Shown here: positions 8,097-16,970 of the stretch, piece after piece | Position numbering within the stretch: the stretch's first letter is position 1 | How the letters are laid out: every line of letters begins with the position of its first letter | NCBI RefSeq assembly: GCF_001428505.1 | Contig: NZ_LMHU01000008.1 | Span: forward strand, 248,001 to 312,000 | Direction of reading: 5' to 3' | Source: Terrabacter sp. Root181 | GTDB lineage: Bacteria > Actinomycetota > Actinomycetes > Actinomycetales > Dermatophilaceae | Length of the DNA: 64,000 bases | The notes under the pieces: generated by a model | Database searches by the model: none | Seen by the model: only the letters and a program-made list of their open reading frames with translations | What the model was told of the DNA's origin: nothing | Made by a program: the position numbers and the translations under genes

Positions 8097-10522
8097 GACT
8101 CGTCCCCTACCCGCACGAGCAGCGCGACGGGCAGGCCCTCGTCGCCGACGAGGTCTCCGAGGCGCGTGGAACCACCGTCGAAGGTGCGCGCCGAGACGAC
8201 GTCGGACCAGCGCCCTGCCGGCAGGTCGAGGGTGGCGTCACCGAAGCCGCCGGCGTCGGCGAGCCGACCCGCAAGACGCGTGACGACGGTGACGACCTCG
8301 AGCCCGTCGCCCGTGCCGCGCCCGAAGGCGACGGCGTGCCCGGAGGTCGTCGCGACGGGGACGTAGGTCGCGTCCTCACCGGTGAAGCACTCGGGCCACT
8401 CGCGACGGGTGCGCAGGGCAGCCGTCGTGACGAGCAGCTTCTCGTCGTCAAGGTCCGCGGGGGCGGCTCCACCGTCGAGGCGGGCGAGTCGGTCGCGGCG
8501 CTCCTCGTAGTCGACGAGCCTTCGGTTGTCGGGGTCGACGAGCGACAGGTCCACGAGGTCGGTGCCCTGGTAGACGTCGGGCACGCCCGGCATCGTCAGC
8601 TGCACGAGCTTCTGACCCAGCACGTTGGCGCGCGTTTCGCGCCCGGTCGCATCGACCCACGTCTCGACGTGCGCGACGATCCCGGGCGTCGTCACGACAC
8701 CCGACACGAACCGCTCGACGGCCGACTCGTACGCCTCGTCCGGGTCGGTCCACCGTGTGAAGAGCTTGGACTCGCGAATCGCCTTGAGCGCGTAAGCCTG
8801 CAGCCGCTCCTCGCTGATCGGCCAGGCACCGACGAGGGTCTGCCAGAGGAAGTACTCGGTCAGCGCGTCGAGCCCGTCGGCACGGGCCGGTGTCGCCAGC
8901 TCGCGGGCCGTCCGCACCCACGCCGCCCACGCATCCGGCCGCTCGGCCAGCACGTAGAGGCGCGCGCGCACGTCCTCGGCACGCTTGGTGTCGTGGGTCG
9001 AGAGCGTCGTCATCGACTGCGGCCACTCCCCCAGCAGGTTCTGGGCGAACCGGTGGAAGTCGGCGGTCGGCAGGCCGACCCGCGTCGGGTCCCCGCCGAC
9101 CTCGTTGAGCCCGACGAGGCGCACGTAGCGGTAGTACGCCGTGTCCTCGATCGCCTTGGCCATGGCCGGCCCGCACGTCTGCTGGAACCGCACGACGAAC
9201 TCGTCGCGCGCCGACTCGTCTCGAACATCTCCCTCGCCCAGGGCGAGGTCGACGAGACCCTCGACGCAGGCGCGGTCGAGCGAGTCGTACCGAGCGCCGG
9301 CGCCCTCGACGACGGCCAGCTCGAGCGGCTCGGCCTGGAGTCCCTGCCGGGGTTGTCCCGGCCGGACGTAGACGCGGTAGCGGTCCATGCCGACGAGCAT
9401 CGCCTCGAGCACCTCGCGCGCTGCGGCCTCGTCGAGGTCCGGGCGCGCCCGGGCCACGAGGCGCATCAGACGGCTCACCTCGGTGGCGAGCATGACCTGC
9501 ACGACCCAGCGCTTGGACTCCGTGACGATCGCCTCGAGGTCCTGGCGCTCGCCGAGCAGCTCGGTCGAGAGGTCGTCGAGCGGCTCCACCCCGGCAGGGT
9601 CGACGAAGAGCCCGCCGATGCGCAGCAGTGCGTCGTAGCCGGTCGTCCCGGCCGTCCGCCACGTGTGCGGCAGCTGCTCGTCGCCCTCGAGGATCTTCTC
9701 GACGACGACCCAGACGTCCCGGGTCGCGTCGCCGAGCCGCCCGAGGTAGCCCTCCGGGTCGGCGAGGCCGTCGGGATGGTCGATGCGCAGGCCGTCGATC
9801 GCGCCCGACCGGATGCCGTCGACGAGCAGGGCGTGCGTCGCGTCGAAGACCTCGGGCTCCTCGACGCGCACCGCGATGAGGGACGTGACGTCGAAGAAGC
9901 GCCGGTAGTTGAGCTCGGAGTCGCCGACCGTCCACGACGCGAGGCGGTAGTGCTGGGCGGCGAGCACGTCACCCAGCGGCGCAGCCACGTCGGAACCGGG
10001 AGCGAGCGGGAAGACGTGGTCGTAGTACTGCACCACCGGCTCGCCCTCGTGCTCCCCGACGGAGATCTCCCCCGACGCGAGCACCTCGTCGAGCGGCGCC
10101 CCCAGCACCGGCATGAGGATGCGACCGTCCTGGGCGTCCCAGTCGACGTCGAACCACGTGGCGTATGCCGACTGCCGGCCCTCGCGGAGCACCGACCACA
10201 GTGGGCGGTTGAGCGAGAGCGGCGTCGGGACCGTCATGTGGTTGGGCACGACGTCGACGACGACGCCGAGCCCTGCCTCGTGGGCTGCCTCGACGAGCCG
10301 GGCGAAACCGGCGCCGCCGCCGAGCCCTGCCGCCACCGACGTGTGGTCGGTGACGTCGTAGCCGTGCTTGGAGCCGACCGTGGCCTGCAGGATCGGCGAC
10401 AGGTAGACGTGCGTGATCCCCAGTGTCGCAAGGTGTTTCACCTGCGCGACCGCGTCGTCGAGGGTGAAGTCCGGCTCGAGCTGGAGCCGGTGGGTCGAGA
10501 CGGGTGCGCTGGCATACCTCAC
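8093..10522 (-). CDS. treY: Malto-oligosyltrehalose synthase
   Basis: 809 residues. It isomerises the terminal alpha-1,4 bond of maltodextrin to the alpha-1,1 bond of trehalose. GH13 landmarks: STHRLQLEPDFTLDDAV at the N-terminus, THVYLSPILQATVGSKHGYDV, VVDVVPNHM, DGLRIDHPDGLADP and ESKRWVVQVML. The start is GTG at 10522 preceded by GAGGAGG, overlapping the treX stop (GTGA); the longer open frame back to 10849 is the treX gene in another frame. The stop overlaps treZ. Confidence 0.95.
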   Translation of the reverse strand: MRYASAPVSTHRLQLEPDFTLDDAVAQVKHLATLGITHVYLSPILQATVGSKHGYDVTDHTSVAAGLGGGAGFARLVEAAHEAGLGVVVDVVPNHMTVPTPLSLNRPLWSVLREGRQSAYATWFDVDWDAQDGRILMPVLGAPLDEVLASGEISVGEHEGEPVVQYYDHVFPLAPGSDVAAPLGDVLAAQHYRLASWTVGDSELNYRRFFDVTSLIAVRVEEPEVFDATHALLVDGIRSGAIDGLRIDHPDGLADPEGYLGRLGDATRDVWVVVEKILEGDEQLPHTWRTAGTTGYDALLRIGGLFVDPAGVEPLDDLSTELLGERQDLEAIVTESKRWVVQVMLATEVSRLMRLVARARPDLDEAAAREVLEAMLVGMDRYRVYVRPGQPRQGLQAEPLELAVVEGAGARYDSLDRACVEGLVDLALGEGDVRDESARDEFVVRFQQTCGPAMAKAIEDTAYYRYVRLVGLNEVGGDPTRVGLPTADFHRFAQNLLGEWPQSMTTLSTHDTKRAEDVRARLYVLAERPDAWAAWVRTARELATPARADGLDALTEYFLWQTLVGAWPISEERLQAYALKAIRESKLFTRWTDPDEAYESAVERFVSGVVTTPGIVAHVETWVDATGRETRANVLGQKLVQLTMPGVPDVYQGTDLVDLSLVDPDNRRLVDYEERRDRLARLDGGAAPADLDDEKLLVTTAALRTRREWPECFTGEDATYVPVATTSGHAVAFGRGTGDGLEVVTVVTRLAGRLADAGGFGDATLDLPAGRWSDVVSARTFDGGSTRLGDLVGDEGLPVALLVRVGDES

Positions 10523-12690
10523 GCGGTGGCCTCCTCGGTGACGCCGGGGATGATCGGCGAGACGATCACGCGGGGGCACCTCAGCACGACGATGCTGCGG
10601 GGCTGGACCTGGATCTGCCACGTCGCGTCGAGGTGGTTCGCCTCGACCTCGTGCAGCGCCGTGTCGATCACGGGGATCCACTCCGCGCCGTACTCCTCGT
10701 CGGGGAGCGTGAAGGTCAGCGGCTCGTGGTGCGCGTTGAACATCACGAGGAAGGAGTCGTCGAGGATCTGCTGCCCTCGCGGGTCGGGCTCGGGGATCGC
10801 GGAGCCGTTGAGGAAGACCATGAGCGACTTGGCCAGACCGTTGCTCCACGCTTCTTCGTCCATGTGCTGCGCCTCGGGCGTGAACCAGGCGATGTCACCG
10901 AGCTCGCTCTCGCCGCCGTGGTCGGCGTTGCCGGCGAAGAACCTCCGGCGTCGGAACACCGGGTGCTCGCGGCGCAGCTTCACGAGGGACTGGGTGAAGA
11001 CGAGCAGCTTCTGGTCGTCCTCGTCGAGGACCCACTGGATCCAGGAGATGTCGTTGTCCTGGCAGTAGCCGTTGTTGTTGCCGCCCTGTGTGCGCCCGAG
11101 CTCGTCGCCGTGCAGCATCATCGGCACGCCCTGCGAGAAGAGCAGGGTGGTGAGGAAGTTGCGCTGCTGACGCAGCCGCAGGTCGCGGATCTCCGGGTCG
11201 CTCGTCGGACCCTCGACGCCGCAGTTCCACGACCGGTTGTGGCTCTCGCCGTCGTTGTTGCCCTCGCCGTTGGCCTCGTTGTGCTTGTCGTTGTAGGAGA
11301 CGAGGTCGCGCAGCGTGAAGCCGTCATGGGCGGTCACGAAGTTGATCGAGGCGATCGGCTTGCGGCCGGAGTGCTCGTAGAGGTCGCTGGATCCCGTGAA
11401 GCGCGAGGCGAACTCGCCGAGCGCGCCGCCATCGCCGCGCCAGAAGTCGCGCACCGTGTCGCGGAACTTGCCGTTCCACTCGGTCCACAGCGGCGGGAAG
11501 TTGCCCACCTGGTAGCCGCCCTCGCCGACGTCCCACGGCTCGGCGATGAGCTTGACCTGGCTGACGACCGGGTCCTGCTGGATGAGGTCGAAGAAGGCCG
11601 ACAGCTTGTCGACCTCGTGGAACTGGCGGGCCAGGGTCGCGGCGAGGTCGAAACGGAAACCGTCGACGTGCATCTCGGTGACCCAGTAGCGCAGCGAGTC
11701 CATGATGAGCTGCAGCACGTGGGGGCTGCGCATGAGGAGGCTGTTGCCGGTGCCGGTCGTGTCGTAGTAGTGGCTGAGGTCGTCGCTGACGAGGCGGTAG
11801 TAGCTGTTGTTGTCGAGCCCACGGAACGCCAGCGTCGGGCCCATGTGGTTGCCCTCGGCCGTGTGGTTGTAGACGACGTCGAGGATGACCTCGATGTCCG
11901 CGGCGTGGAGCGCCTTCACCATGGCCTTGAACTCCAGCACCTGCTGACCGCGCTGCCCGCCGGCGGCGTACTCGTTGTGCGGGGCGAGAAACCCGATGGT
12001 GTTGTAGCCCCAGTAGTTCGACAGGCCGCGGTCGACGAGCGGCGCGTCCTGGACGAACTGGTGCACGGGCATGAGCTCGATGGCGGTGATGCCCAGGTCG
12101 CTCAGGTGCTTGATCATCGCCGGGTGCGAGATGCCGGCGTACGTGCCGCGGATCTCCTCGGGGATCTCCGGGTGCAGCATCGTGAGGCCCTTGACGTGAG
12201 CCTCGTAGATGATGCTCTCGTGGTACTCGTGGCGCGGCGGGCGGTCGTCGCCCCAGTCGAAGAACGGGTTGATGACGATCGAGTGCATCGTGTGGCGCAC
12301 GTTGTCGTCGGTGTTGATCTTCCTCGTCGTCGCGGCCTTGGCGTCACCGAAGGTGTACGAGTAGAGCGACTGGTCGTTCTCGGCCTGCCCCTCGATGGCC
12401 TTGGCGTAGGGGTCGAGCAGGAACTTGCTCGGGTTGCAGCGGTGACCGCTGGCAGGGTCGTAGGGCCCGTGGACGCGGAAGCCGTAGCGCTGTCCGGGCT
12501 GCACGTAGGGCACGTAGCCGTGCCACACGAAGCCGTCCGTCTCGGGCAGGTCGAGCCGCGTCTCGCTCAGGTCGTCGTCGAGGAGGCAGAGCTCGATGCG
12601 CTCGGCGACCTCGGAGAAGACGGCGAAGTTGACCCCCGAGCCGTCGTACGTCGCTCCGAGTGGGTAGGGCTTGCCCGGCCAGATCTCCAT
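10519..12690 (-). CDS. treX: Glycogen debranching enzyme
   Basis: 723 residues, normal for the GlgX/TreX isoamylase type. It cleaves alpha-1,6 branches to give linear maltodextrins for TreY. Motifs are WPGKPYPLGATYDGSGVNF in the CBM48 region, YEAHVKGLT, VILDVVYNHTAEG, MHVDGFRFDLA with the catalytic Asp, LIAEPWDVG with the acid/base Glu, and FVTAHDGFTLRDLVSYNDKH. The ATG at 12690 has AAGG upstream and fits the conserved N-terminus; the open frame continues to 12774 without homology. First gene of treX-treY-treZ. Confidence 0.95.
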   Translation of the reverse strand: MEIWPGKPYPLGATYDGSGVNFAVFSEVAERIELCLLDDDLSETRLDLPETDGFVWHGYVPYVQPGQRYGFRVHGPYDPASGHRCNPSKFLLDPYAKAIEGQAENDQSLYSYTFGDAKAATTRKINTDDNVRHTMHSIVINPFFDWGDDRPPRHEYHESIIYEAHVKGLTMLHPEIPEEIRGTYAGISHPAMIKHLSDLGITAIELMPVHQFVQDAPLVDRGLSNYWGYNTIGFLAPHNEYAAGGQRGQQVLEFKAMVKALHAADIEVILDVVYNHTAEGNHMGPTLAFRGLDNNSYYRLVSDDLSHYYDTTGTGNSLLMRSPHVLQLIMDSLRYWVTEMHVDGFRFDLAATLARQFHEVDKLSAFFDLIQQDPVVSQVKLIAEPWDVGEGGYQVGNFPPLWTEWNGKFRDTVRDFWRGDGGALGEFASRFTGSSDLYEHSGRKPIASINFVTAHDGFTLRDLVSYNDKHNEANGEGNNDGESHNRSWNCGVEGPTSDPEIRDLRLRQQRNFLTTLLFSQGVPMMLHGDELGRTQGGNNNGYCQDNDISWIQWVLDEDDQKLLVFTQSLVKLRREHPVFRRRRFFAGNADHGGESELGDIAWFTPEAQHMDEEAWSNGLAKSLMVFLNGSAIPEPDPRGQQILDDSFLVMFNAHHEPLTFTLPDEEYGAEWIPVIDTALHEVEANHLDATWQIQVQPRSIVVLRCPRVIVSPIIPGVTEEATA

Positions 12691-12870
12691 GGACCTTCTT
12701 CCGTCGTTCGGTCGCGGCAGGGCCGCGGCGCCACGGCGTGGCGACCTGCGGACGACGGTGGCCGCACAGCGCATTCTCCCCTGCCGAGGCCCGTCGAGCG
12801 CAACCGGCCGTGTGCCGCGTGGCGCGCCGCGCGACGACGCGCCGTGCGGGCAGGCTGGAGAAGGCGCTGC

Positions 12871-13902
12871 TCAGCCGGCGCGTCCCTGCTTCCAGTACCC
12901 CATGAAGGCGACCTGCGGACGGGCCATGCCGGCCTCGCCGACGAGCAGGCGGCGGCACGCCTTGACCGTGTCGGAGTCGCCCGCGACCCAGGCGTACGTG
13001 TCGTCGGAGCCGACGGGGCCGCGGGCCGCATCCGGGGCGGCCACGTCGTCGCCGGACGAGCTGAAGGCCGGCGTCTCCCAGACGTCGTCGTCGAGGTCGG
13101 CGGCCATCCCCGGGGACCTGAGGTCGGCGGCGTCGCGGCTGTCGGTGTCGAGACGGAGGCACCGGCGGAGCACACCGAGGGTCTGCTCGCCCCGGGGACG
13201 GTCGCCTCGCGCGACCCAGTGACGCTCGATCCCGTGTGGGAAGCCGACGTCGAGGAAGTCAGTCGCGCCGGGCACCTCGACGACGGCCAGGCCCCGTGTA
13301 CCGGGCGGCAGGGACTCGACGATGGACGCCAGGGCGGGCAGCGCCGTCTCGTCGGCGACGAGGACGAGCCGCCGCGCGGCCCCCGGGTCGAACTCGATGC
13401 CGCCGAAGCCGCGCTCGTGACCTCTCCGAGGGGCGAGCAGCCCGATCTCGTCGCCGACCGAGGCACCCATCGCCCACGTGCCCGCGGGCCCGACGGGGCC
13501 GACGGGGCCGACGGGGCCGACGGGGCCGACGGGGCCGACGGGGCCGACGCCGGCGTCGTGCGCCCCGTGGCCGTGCAGCACGAAGTCGACGACGAGCTGG
13601 CGGTCGTCGCCCTCCCCCTCGACCGCGCGGGCGGTGTAGGTGCGCAGGTGCCCGCGGTCGGCCTCGGGCAGGGCGAGCCACGCGGCATACCAACCCTCCG
13701 GCTCGAGGAGCGCGCTCGGAGCCGGCCGCCCGCGTGAGGGGATGATGAGCTTGACGCGCTGGTCGAGCGTCGGCCCCTCGGGCCCGAGGTGCTCGAATCC
13801 CTTGCCGCCGAACCTGATCCGGACGAACGAGGGGCTCAGCCGCTCGACCCCGCGCACGACGGCGGTGAGGAGCAGGACCGGGTTGACGGTGGTCGTGGTC
13901 AC
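12871..13902 (-). CDS. Siderophore-interacting protein (ferric-siderophore reductase, FAD-binding)
   Basis: 343 residues. The N-terminal half is a ferredoxin-reductase-type FAD barrel (VRIRFGG, RTYTAR), the C-terminal half an NAD(P)H domain (LVLVADETALPALASI, YAWVAGDSDTVKACRRLL). The end FMGYWKQGRAG is typical of the SIP/ViuB family, which reduces ferric siderophores in the cytoplasm to free iron. Between the two domains a run of six Gly-Pro-Val triplets is inserted, encoded by a 9-bp tandem repeat. The GTG start overlaps the ATPase stop (GTGA), so it is the last gene of the iron operon. The protein is longer than usual because of the insert and an acidic loop near residue 260. Confidence 0.9.
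   Translation of the reverse strand: MTTTTVNPVLLLTAVVRGVERLSPSFVRIRFGGKGFEHLGPEGPTLDQRVKLIIPSRGRPAPSALLEPEGWYAAWLALPEADRGHLRTYTARAVEGEGDDRQLVVDFVLHGHGAHDAGVGPVGPVGPVGPVGPVGPVGPAGTWAMGASVGDEIGLLAPRRGHERGFGGIEFDPGAARRLVLVADETALPALASIVESLPPGTRGLAVVEVPGATDFLDVGFPHGIERHWVARGDRPRGEQTLGVLRRCLRLDTDSRDAADLRSPGMAADLDDDVWETPAFSSSGDDVAAPDAARGPVGSDDTYAWVAGDSDTVKACRRLLVGEAGMARPQVAFMGYWKQGRAG
13492..13545 (-). repeat. Six perfect copies of a 9-bp tandem repeat inside the reductase gene
   Basis: The plus-strand unit gacggggcc is repeated six times without a break, and partly degenerate units flank it. In the reductase frame each unit encodes Gly-Pro-Val, so copy changes keep the frame. Confidence 0.97.
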
Positions 13903-14753
13903 GAGGAGGGTCCGCTCTGCTGGTGGGTGGAGGCGGGCACGACGAGCGGCGAGCCGGTCACGGGGTCGACGATGACACGGCTGCCGAGGCCGAAGACCCG
14001 GGCCACGAACTCCTCGTCGACGAGGTCACCCGGAGCTCCGCTGCCGACGAGCCGGCCGTCGCGCAGGGCGACGACGTGGTCGGCGTACCGGGCCGCGAGG
14101 TTGAGGTCGTGCAGCACCATGACGACGGTGGTCCCCTGCCTGCGGTTGAGGTCACGCAGGAGGTCGAGCACGTCGATCTGGTGGGCGACGTCGAGGTAGG
14201 TCGTCGGCTCGTCGAGGAGGACGACGCCGGTCTCCTGGGCGAGGGTGAGGGCGATCCACACGCGTTGGCGCTGGCCGCCGGAGAGCTCCTCGACGTGGCG
14301 CTCGGCGAGCTCCAGCGTGCCGGTCGCGCGCATCGCCCGGACGACGGCCTCGTCGTCGGCGGCCGACCAGCGCCTCATCACGGTGTGGTGGGGGTGCCGT
14401 CCCCGACCGACGAGGTCGACGACGGTGATGCCCTCGGGCAGCGGTGGGCTCTGCGGCAGGAGCGCGACGCGGCGGGCGAACTCCTTGGGCCGCAGCGACC
14501 ACACGTCGTCGTCGCTGCCGTCGACGCCGAGGCGCACGGAGCCGGCGCTCGGCCGCAGCAGCCGGGCCAGGCCCCGCAGGACGGTCGACTTGCCGCAGCC
14601 GTTGGGGCCCACGACGACCGTGACCTCACCCGCCGGCACGTCGAGGTCGAGTCCGTCGACGACGCGGCGTCCGTCGTAGGAGAGGGTCAGGCCGCGTACG
14701 CGGAGGGCGGGCGCCGCTGCCACGCTGGCCGGGCGGAGGGTCGCGGAGGTCAT
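13899..14753 (-). CDS. Iron-siderophore ABC transporter ATP-binding protein
   Basis: 284 residues, the FepC/FecE type. Walker A is VVGPNGCGKST, the signature motif is ELSGGQRQRVWIALTLAQ, Walker B is VVLLDEPTTYLD, and the switch His lies in VLHDLNLAARY. It powers inward transport of ferric siderophores through the two permeases encoded upstream. The ATG at 14753 is preceded by GGAAAGG and lies one base beyond the permease stop; the upstream extension to 14810 is ignored. Its stop overlaps the reductase start. Confidence 0.95.
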   Translation of the reverse strand: MTSATLRPASVAAAPALRVRGLTLSYDGRRVVDGLDLDVPAGEVTVVVGPNGCGKSTVLRGLARLLRPSAGSVRLGVDGSDDDVWSLRPKEFARRVALLPQSPPLPEGITVVDLVGRGRHPHHTVMRRWSAADDEAVVRAMRATGTLELAERHVEELSGGQRQRVWIALTLAQETGVVLLDEPTTYLDVAHQIDVLDLLRDLNRRQGTTVVMVLHDLNLAARYADHVVALRDGRLVGSGAPGDLVDEEFVARVFGLGSRVIVDPVTGSPLVVPASTHQQSGPSS

Positions 14754-14754
14754 G

Positions 14755-15849
14755 TCAGGCCTTTCCGGCTCGTCCCGCGGTGATGATGACCGCGAGCATG
14801 AGTGGGGCACCGACGGCGCCGGTCACGACGCCGACGGGGAGGTTGACGTCGGGGATGAGGTAGTCGCCGGCGAAGTCGGCCAGCACGACGACGACGGCGC
14901 CGACGAGGGCGGCCGCCCACAGGGAGGCCCGGCCACCGCAGAGCCGCCGGGCCAGGGGTCCGGCGAGGAACGCGACGAACGCGATCGGTCCCGTCGCGCT
15001 CGTCGCGACGGCCGCGAGCGCGACGGCGACGACGAGCCCGAGACGTGCCCGGCCGGCGGGCGCCCCGAGCGTCGTCGACAGGTCGTCACCGAGCTCGGCG
15101 AGCCGCATCCACCGGGAGCAGACTGCGAGCAGCGGGGCGAGGACGAGGAGGGAGACCGTGAGCAGCCCGATGACCGGCCACGTGGCACGAGCCAGGCTGC
15201 CGGTGAGCCACACGAGGGCCGCCTGCGCGTCCTGGACCGAGGTCCGCGTCATGACGAACTGGATGACGCTCGACAGCAGCGCGGCGACACCGATGCCGAC
15301 GAGCACCATGCGCTGGCCGGCGAGCGCGGTCCCCCGGCCCACGGCGTACATGAGCAGGCTCACGGCCAGCGCACCGACGAGCGCTGCCGCCGGCAGCCAG
15401 ATCCCCTGCGCGTCGAGGAAGGTGAGCGCGACGACGGCCGCCGCCGAGGCGCCGAGGCTGATGCCGATGATGTCAGGGCTCGCGAGCGGGTTGCGCAAGG
15501 TCGTCTGGAACATGGCACCCGCGGCCCCGAAGGCCGCCCCCGCGAGCAGCCCGACGAGCGCCCGCGGCAGCTTGGCCTCCATGACGATGAAGGAGGCGCC
15601 CGGAGCGTCCGGCAGCGTCTCGCCCCGGAGGATCGGCAGCAGGTCGGCGAGCGCGACGACGTAGTCCCCGAGGAGCACGCGCACGAGGACGGCGGCGACC
15701 GCAGCGACCGCGAGGGCCGCGATGGCGAGGTGCACCCGACGCGCGGGACGACGGCGGGCTCGTACGACGCGGGCGAGGTCGGCCGGACCCGCCGCCGCCG
15801 CGCGGGCATCGGCGTGAGCGGCGGTGCGCGTGAGCCAGTCGACGGTCAC
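14755..15849 (-). CDS. Iron-siderophore ABC transporter permease (FecCD family)
   Basis: 364 residues with 9-10 hydrophobic segments. Family landmarks: LPRALVGLLAGAAFGAAGA, LRNPLASPDIIGISLGAS, MVLVGIGVAALLSSV, GPIAFVAFLAGPLARRL and the end PVGVVTGAVGAPLML. The N-terminal 35 residues are polar and cytoplasmic. It pairs with the permease encoded just upstream. The GTG start overlaps the stop of that gene (GTGA), which is why this start was chosen over in-frame codons further up. Confidence 0.93.
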   Translation of the reverse strand: MTVDWLTRTAAHADARAAAAGPADLARVVRARRRPARRVHLAIAALAVAAVAAVLVRVLLGDYVVALADLLPILRGETLPDAPGASFIVMEAKLPRALVGLLAGAAFGAAGAMFQTTLRNPLASPDIIGISLGASAAAVVALTFLDAQGIWLPAAALVGALAVSLLMYAVGRGTALAGQRMVLVGIGVAALLSSVIQFVMTRTSVQDAQAALVWLTGSLARATWPVIGLLTVSLLVLAPLLAVCSRWMRLAELGDDLSTTLGAPAGRARLGLVVAVALAAVATSATGPIAFVAFLAGPLARRLCGGRASLWAAALVGAVVVVLADFAGDYLIPDVNLPVGVVTGAVGAPLMLAVIITAGRAGKA

Positions 15850-16970
15850 AGGCTCGCCATCCGTCCGCGGCGCACGAGCAGGACGAAGAAGGGCACGCCG
15901 AGGACGGCGGTCATGATGCCGGCCTGGACCTCGCTCGGCTGCGCGACGAGCCGTCCGAGGGTGTCGGCGGCGAGCAGAAGCGTCGGCCCGGCGACGAGGC
16001 ACGCCGGGATGATCCGCCGATGGTCGGGGCCGACGACGAAACGGGCGACGTGCGGCACGACGAGCCCGAGGAAGCCGATCGGCCCGGCGAGTGCCGTGGA
16101 CGCACCACAGAGCACGGCGACTCCCAGGGCGACGGTGGCCCGGGCGAGCAGGACGTTCTCGCCGAGACCACGCGCCAGGTCGTCGCCGAGGGCGAGGGCG
16201 TTCAGCTGCCGGACCGCGAGGGGCACGACGACGAGACCGACGGCGAAGAACGGCAGCACGGTGACGACGAGGTCGAGACCTCGCCCCCCGATCGTGCCGA
16301 CCTGCCAGAAGCGGAAGGCGTCGAACGACTGCCGGCTCGAGACGAGCAGCCCGGACGACCAGCTGGCGAGCCCCGCCGTGACGGCGGCGCCGGCGAGCGT
16401 GAGGCGCAGGGGCGTCACGCTTCCGCCGAGGCCCGCGAGCGCGTGGACGAGGACGGCCGCGAGGCCCGCGCCCACCATGGCCCACCAGACGTAGCCGCTG
16501 AGCGAGCCGACGCCGAAGACCGCGATCGCGACGACGACGGCCAGGCCGGCGCCGGCGTTGACGCCGAGCAGGCCGGGGTCCGCGAGCGGGTTGCGGGTCA
16601 GCCCCTGCATCGCGGCGCCCGCGACGGCGAGGGCCGCGCCGACGAGGACGCCCACGACCGTGCGCGCGACCCGGGCCTCGACGATGCCGCGGTCGGCGAC
16701 CGTGTCGCCGTGCCCTGTGAGCACCTGCAGCACGTCGCCGAGCGGAATCGCCTTGGAACCCAGCACGATCGACGCGACGACGGCCGCGACCAGCAGCACG
16801 GGCAGGAGGGCGGCGAGCGCGGGGGTGCGGTGGCGCGAACCCCCGGCTCCCCCGGCTCCCCCGTGCCGAGCCCCGCGGCCCCCGCCCACGAGGATCGACT
16901 CGACCGCCAGGAGGGTCGCCTCGGCCGAGGCCGTCCGACACTCCCGGTCGGCGGTCTGCGTGGAGCTCAT
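15846..16970 (-). CDS. Iron-siderophore ABC transporter permease (FecCD family)
   Basis: 374 residues, about 9-10 membrane segments. Landmarks: EARVARTVVGVLVGAALAVAGA, LTRNPLADPGLLGVNAGAG, LTLAGAAVTAG, GPIGFLGLVVPHVAR and the end EVQAGIMTAVLGVPFFVLL. A Gly/Ala/Arg-rich leader of about 60 residues precedes the first membrane segment, longer than usual. The ATG shares a base with the binding-protein stop (TGATG). With the second permease it should form the heterodimeric channel. Confidence 0.93.
   Translation of the reverse strand: MSSTQTADRECRTASAEATLLAVESILVGGGRGARHGGAGGAGGSRHRTPALAALLPVLLVAAVVASIVLGSKAIPLGDVLQVLTGHGDTVADRGIVEARVARTVVGVLVGAALAVAGAAMQGLTRNPLADPGLLGVNAGAGLAVVVAIAVFGVGSLSGYVWWAMVGAGLAAVLVHALAGLGGSVTPLRLTLAGAAVTAGLASWSSGLLVSSRQSFDAFRFWQVGTIGGRGLDLVVTVLPFFAVGLVVVPLAVRQLNALALGDDLARGLGENVLLARATVALGVAVLCGASTALAGPIGFLGLVVPHVARFVVGPDHRRIIPACLVAGPTLLLAADTLGRLVAQPSEVQAGIMTAVLGVPFFVLLVRRGRMASL

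Noticed and set aside
13492-13545. Collagen-like protein domain
   Set aside because: The Gly-Pro-Val run is only about 20 residues inside a clear flavin reductase; better explained as a slippage repeat.
8336-13737. Very long plus-strand frames across the trehalose and iron operons
   Set aside because: Compositional shadows of high-GC genes on the other strand, with Asp/Arg/Val-rich repetitive text and no family pattern.
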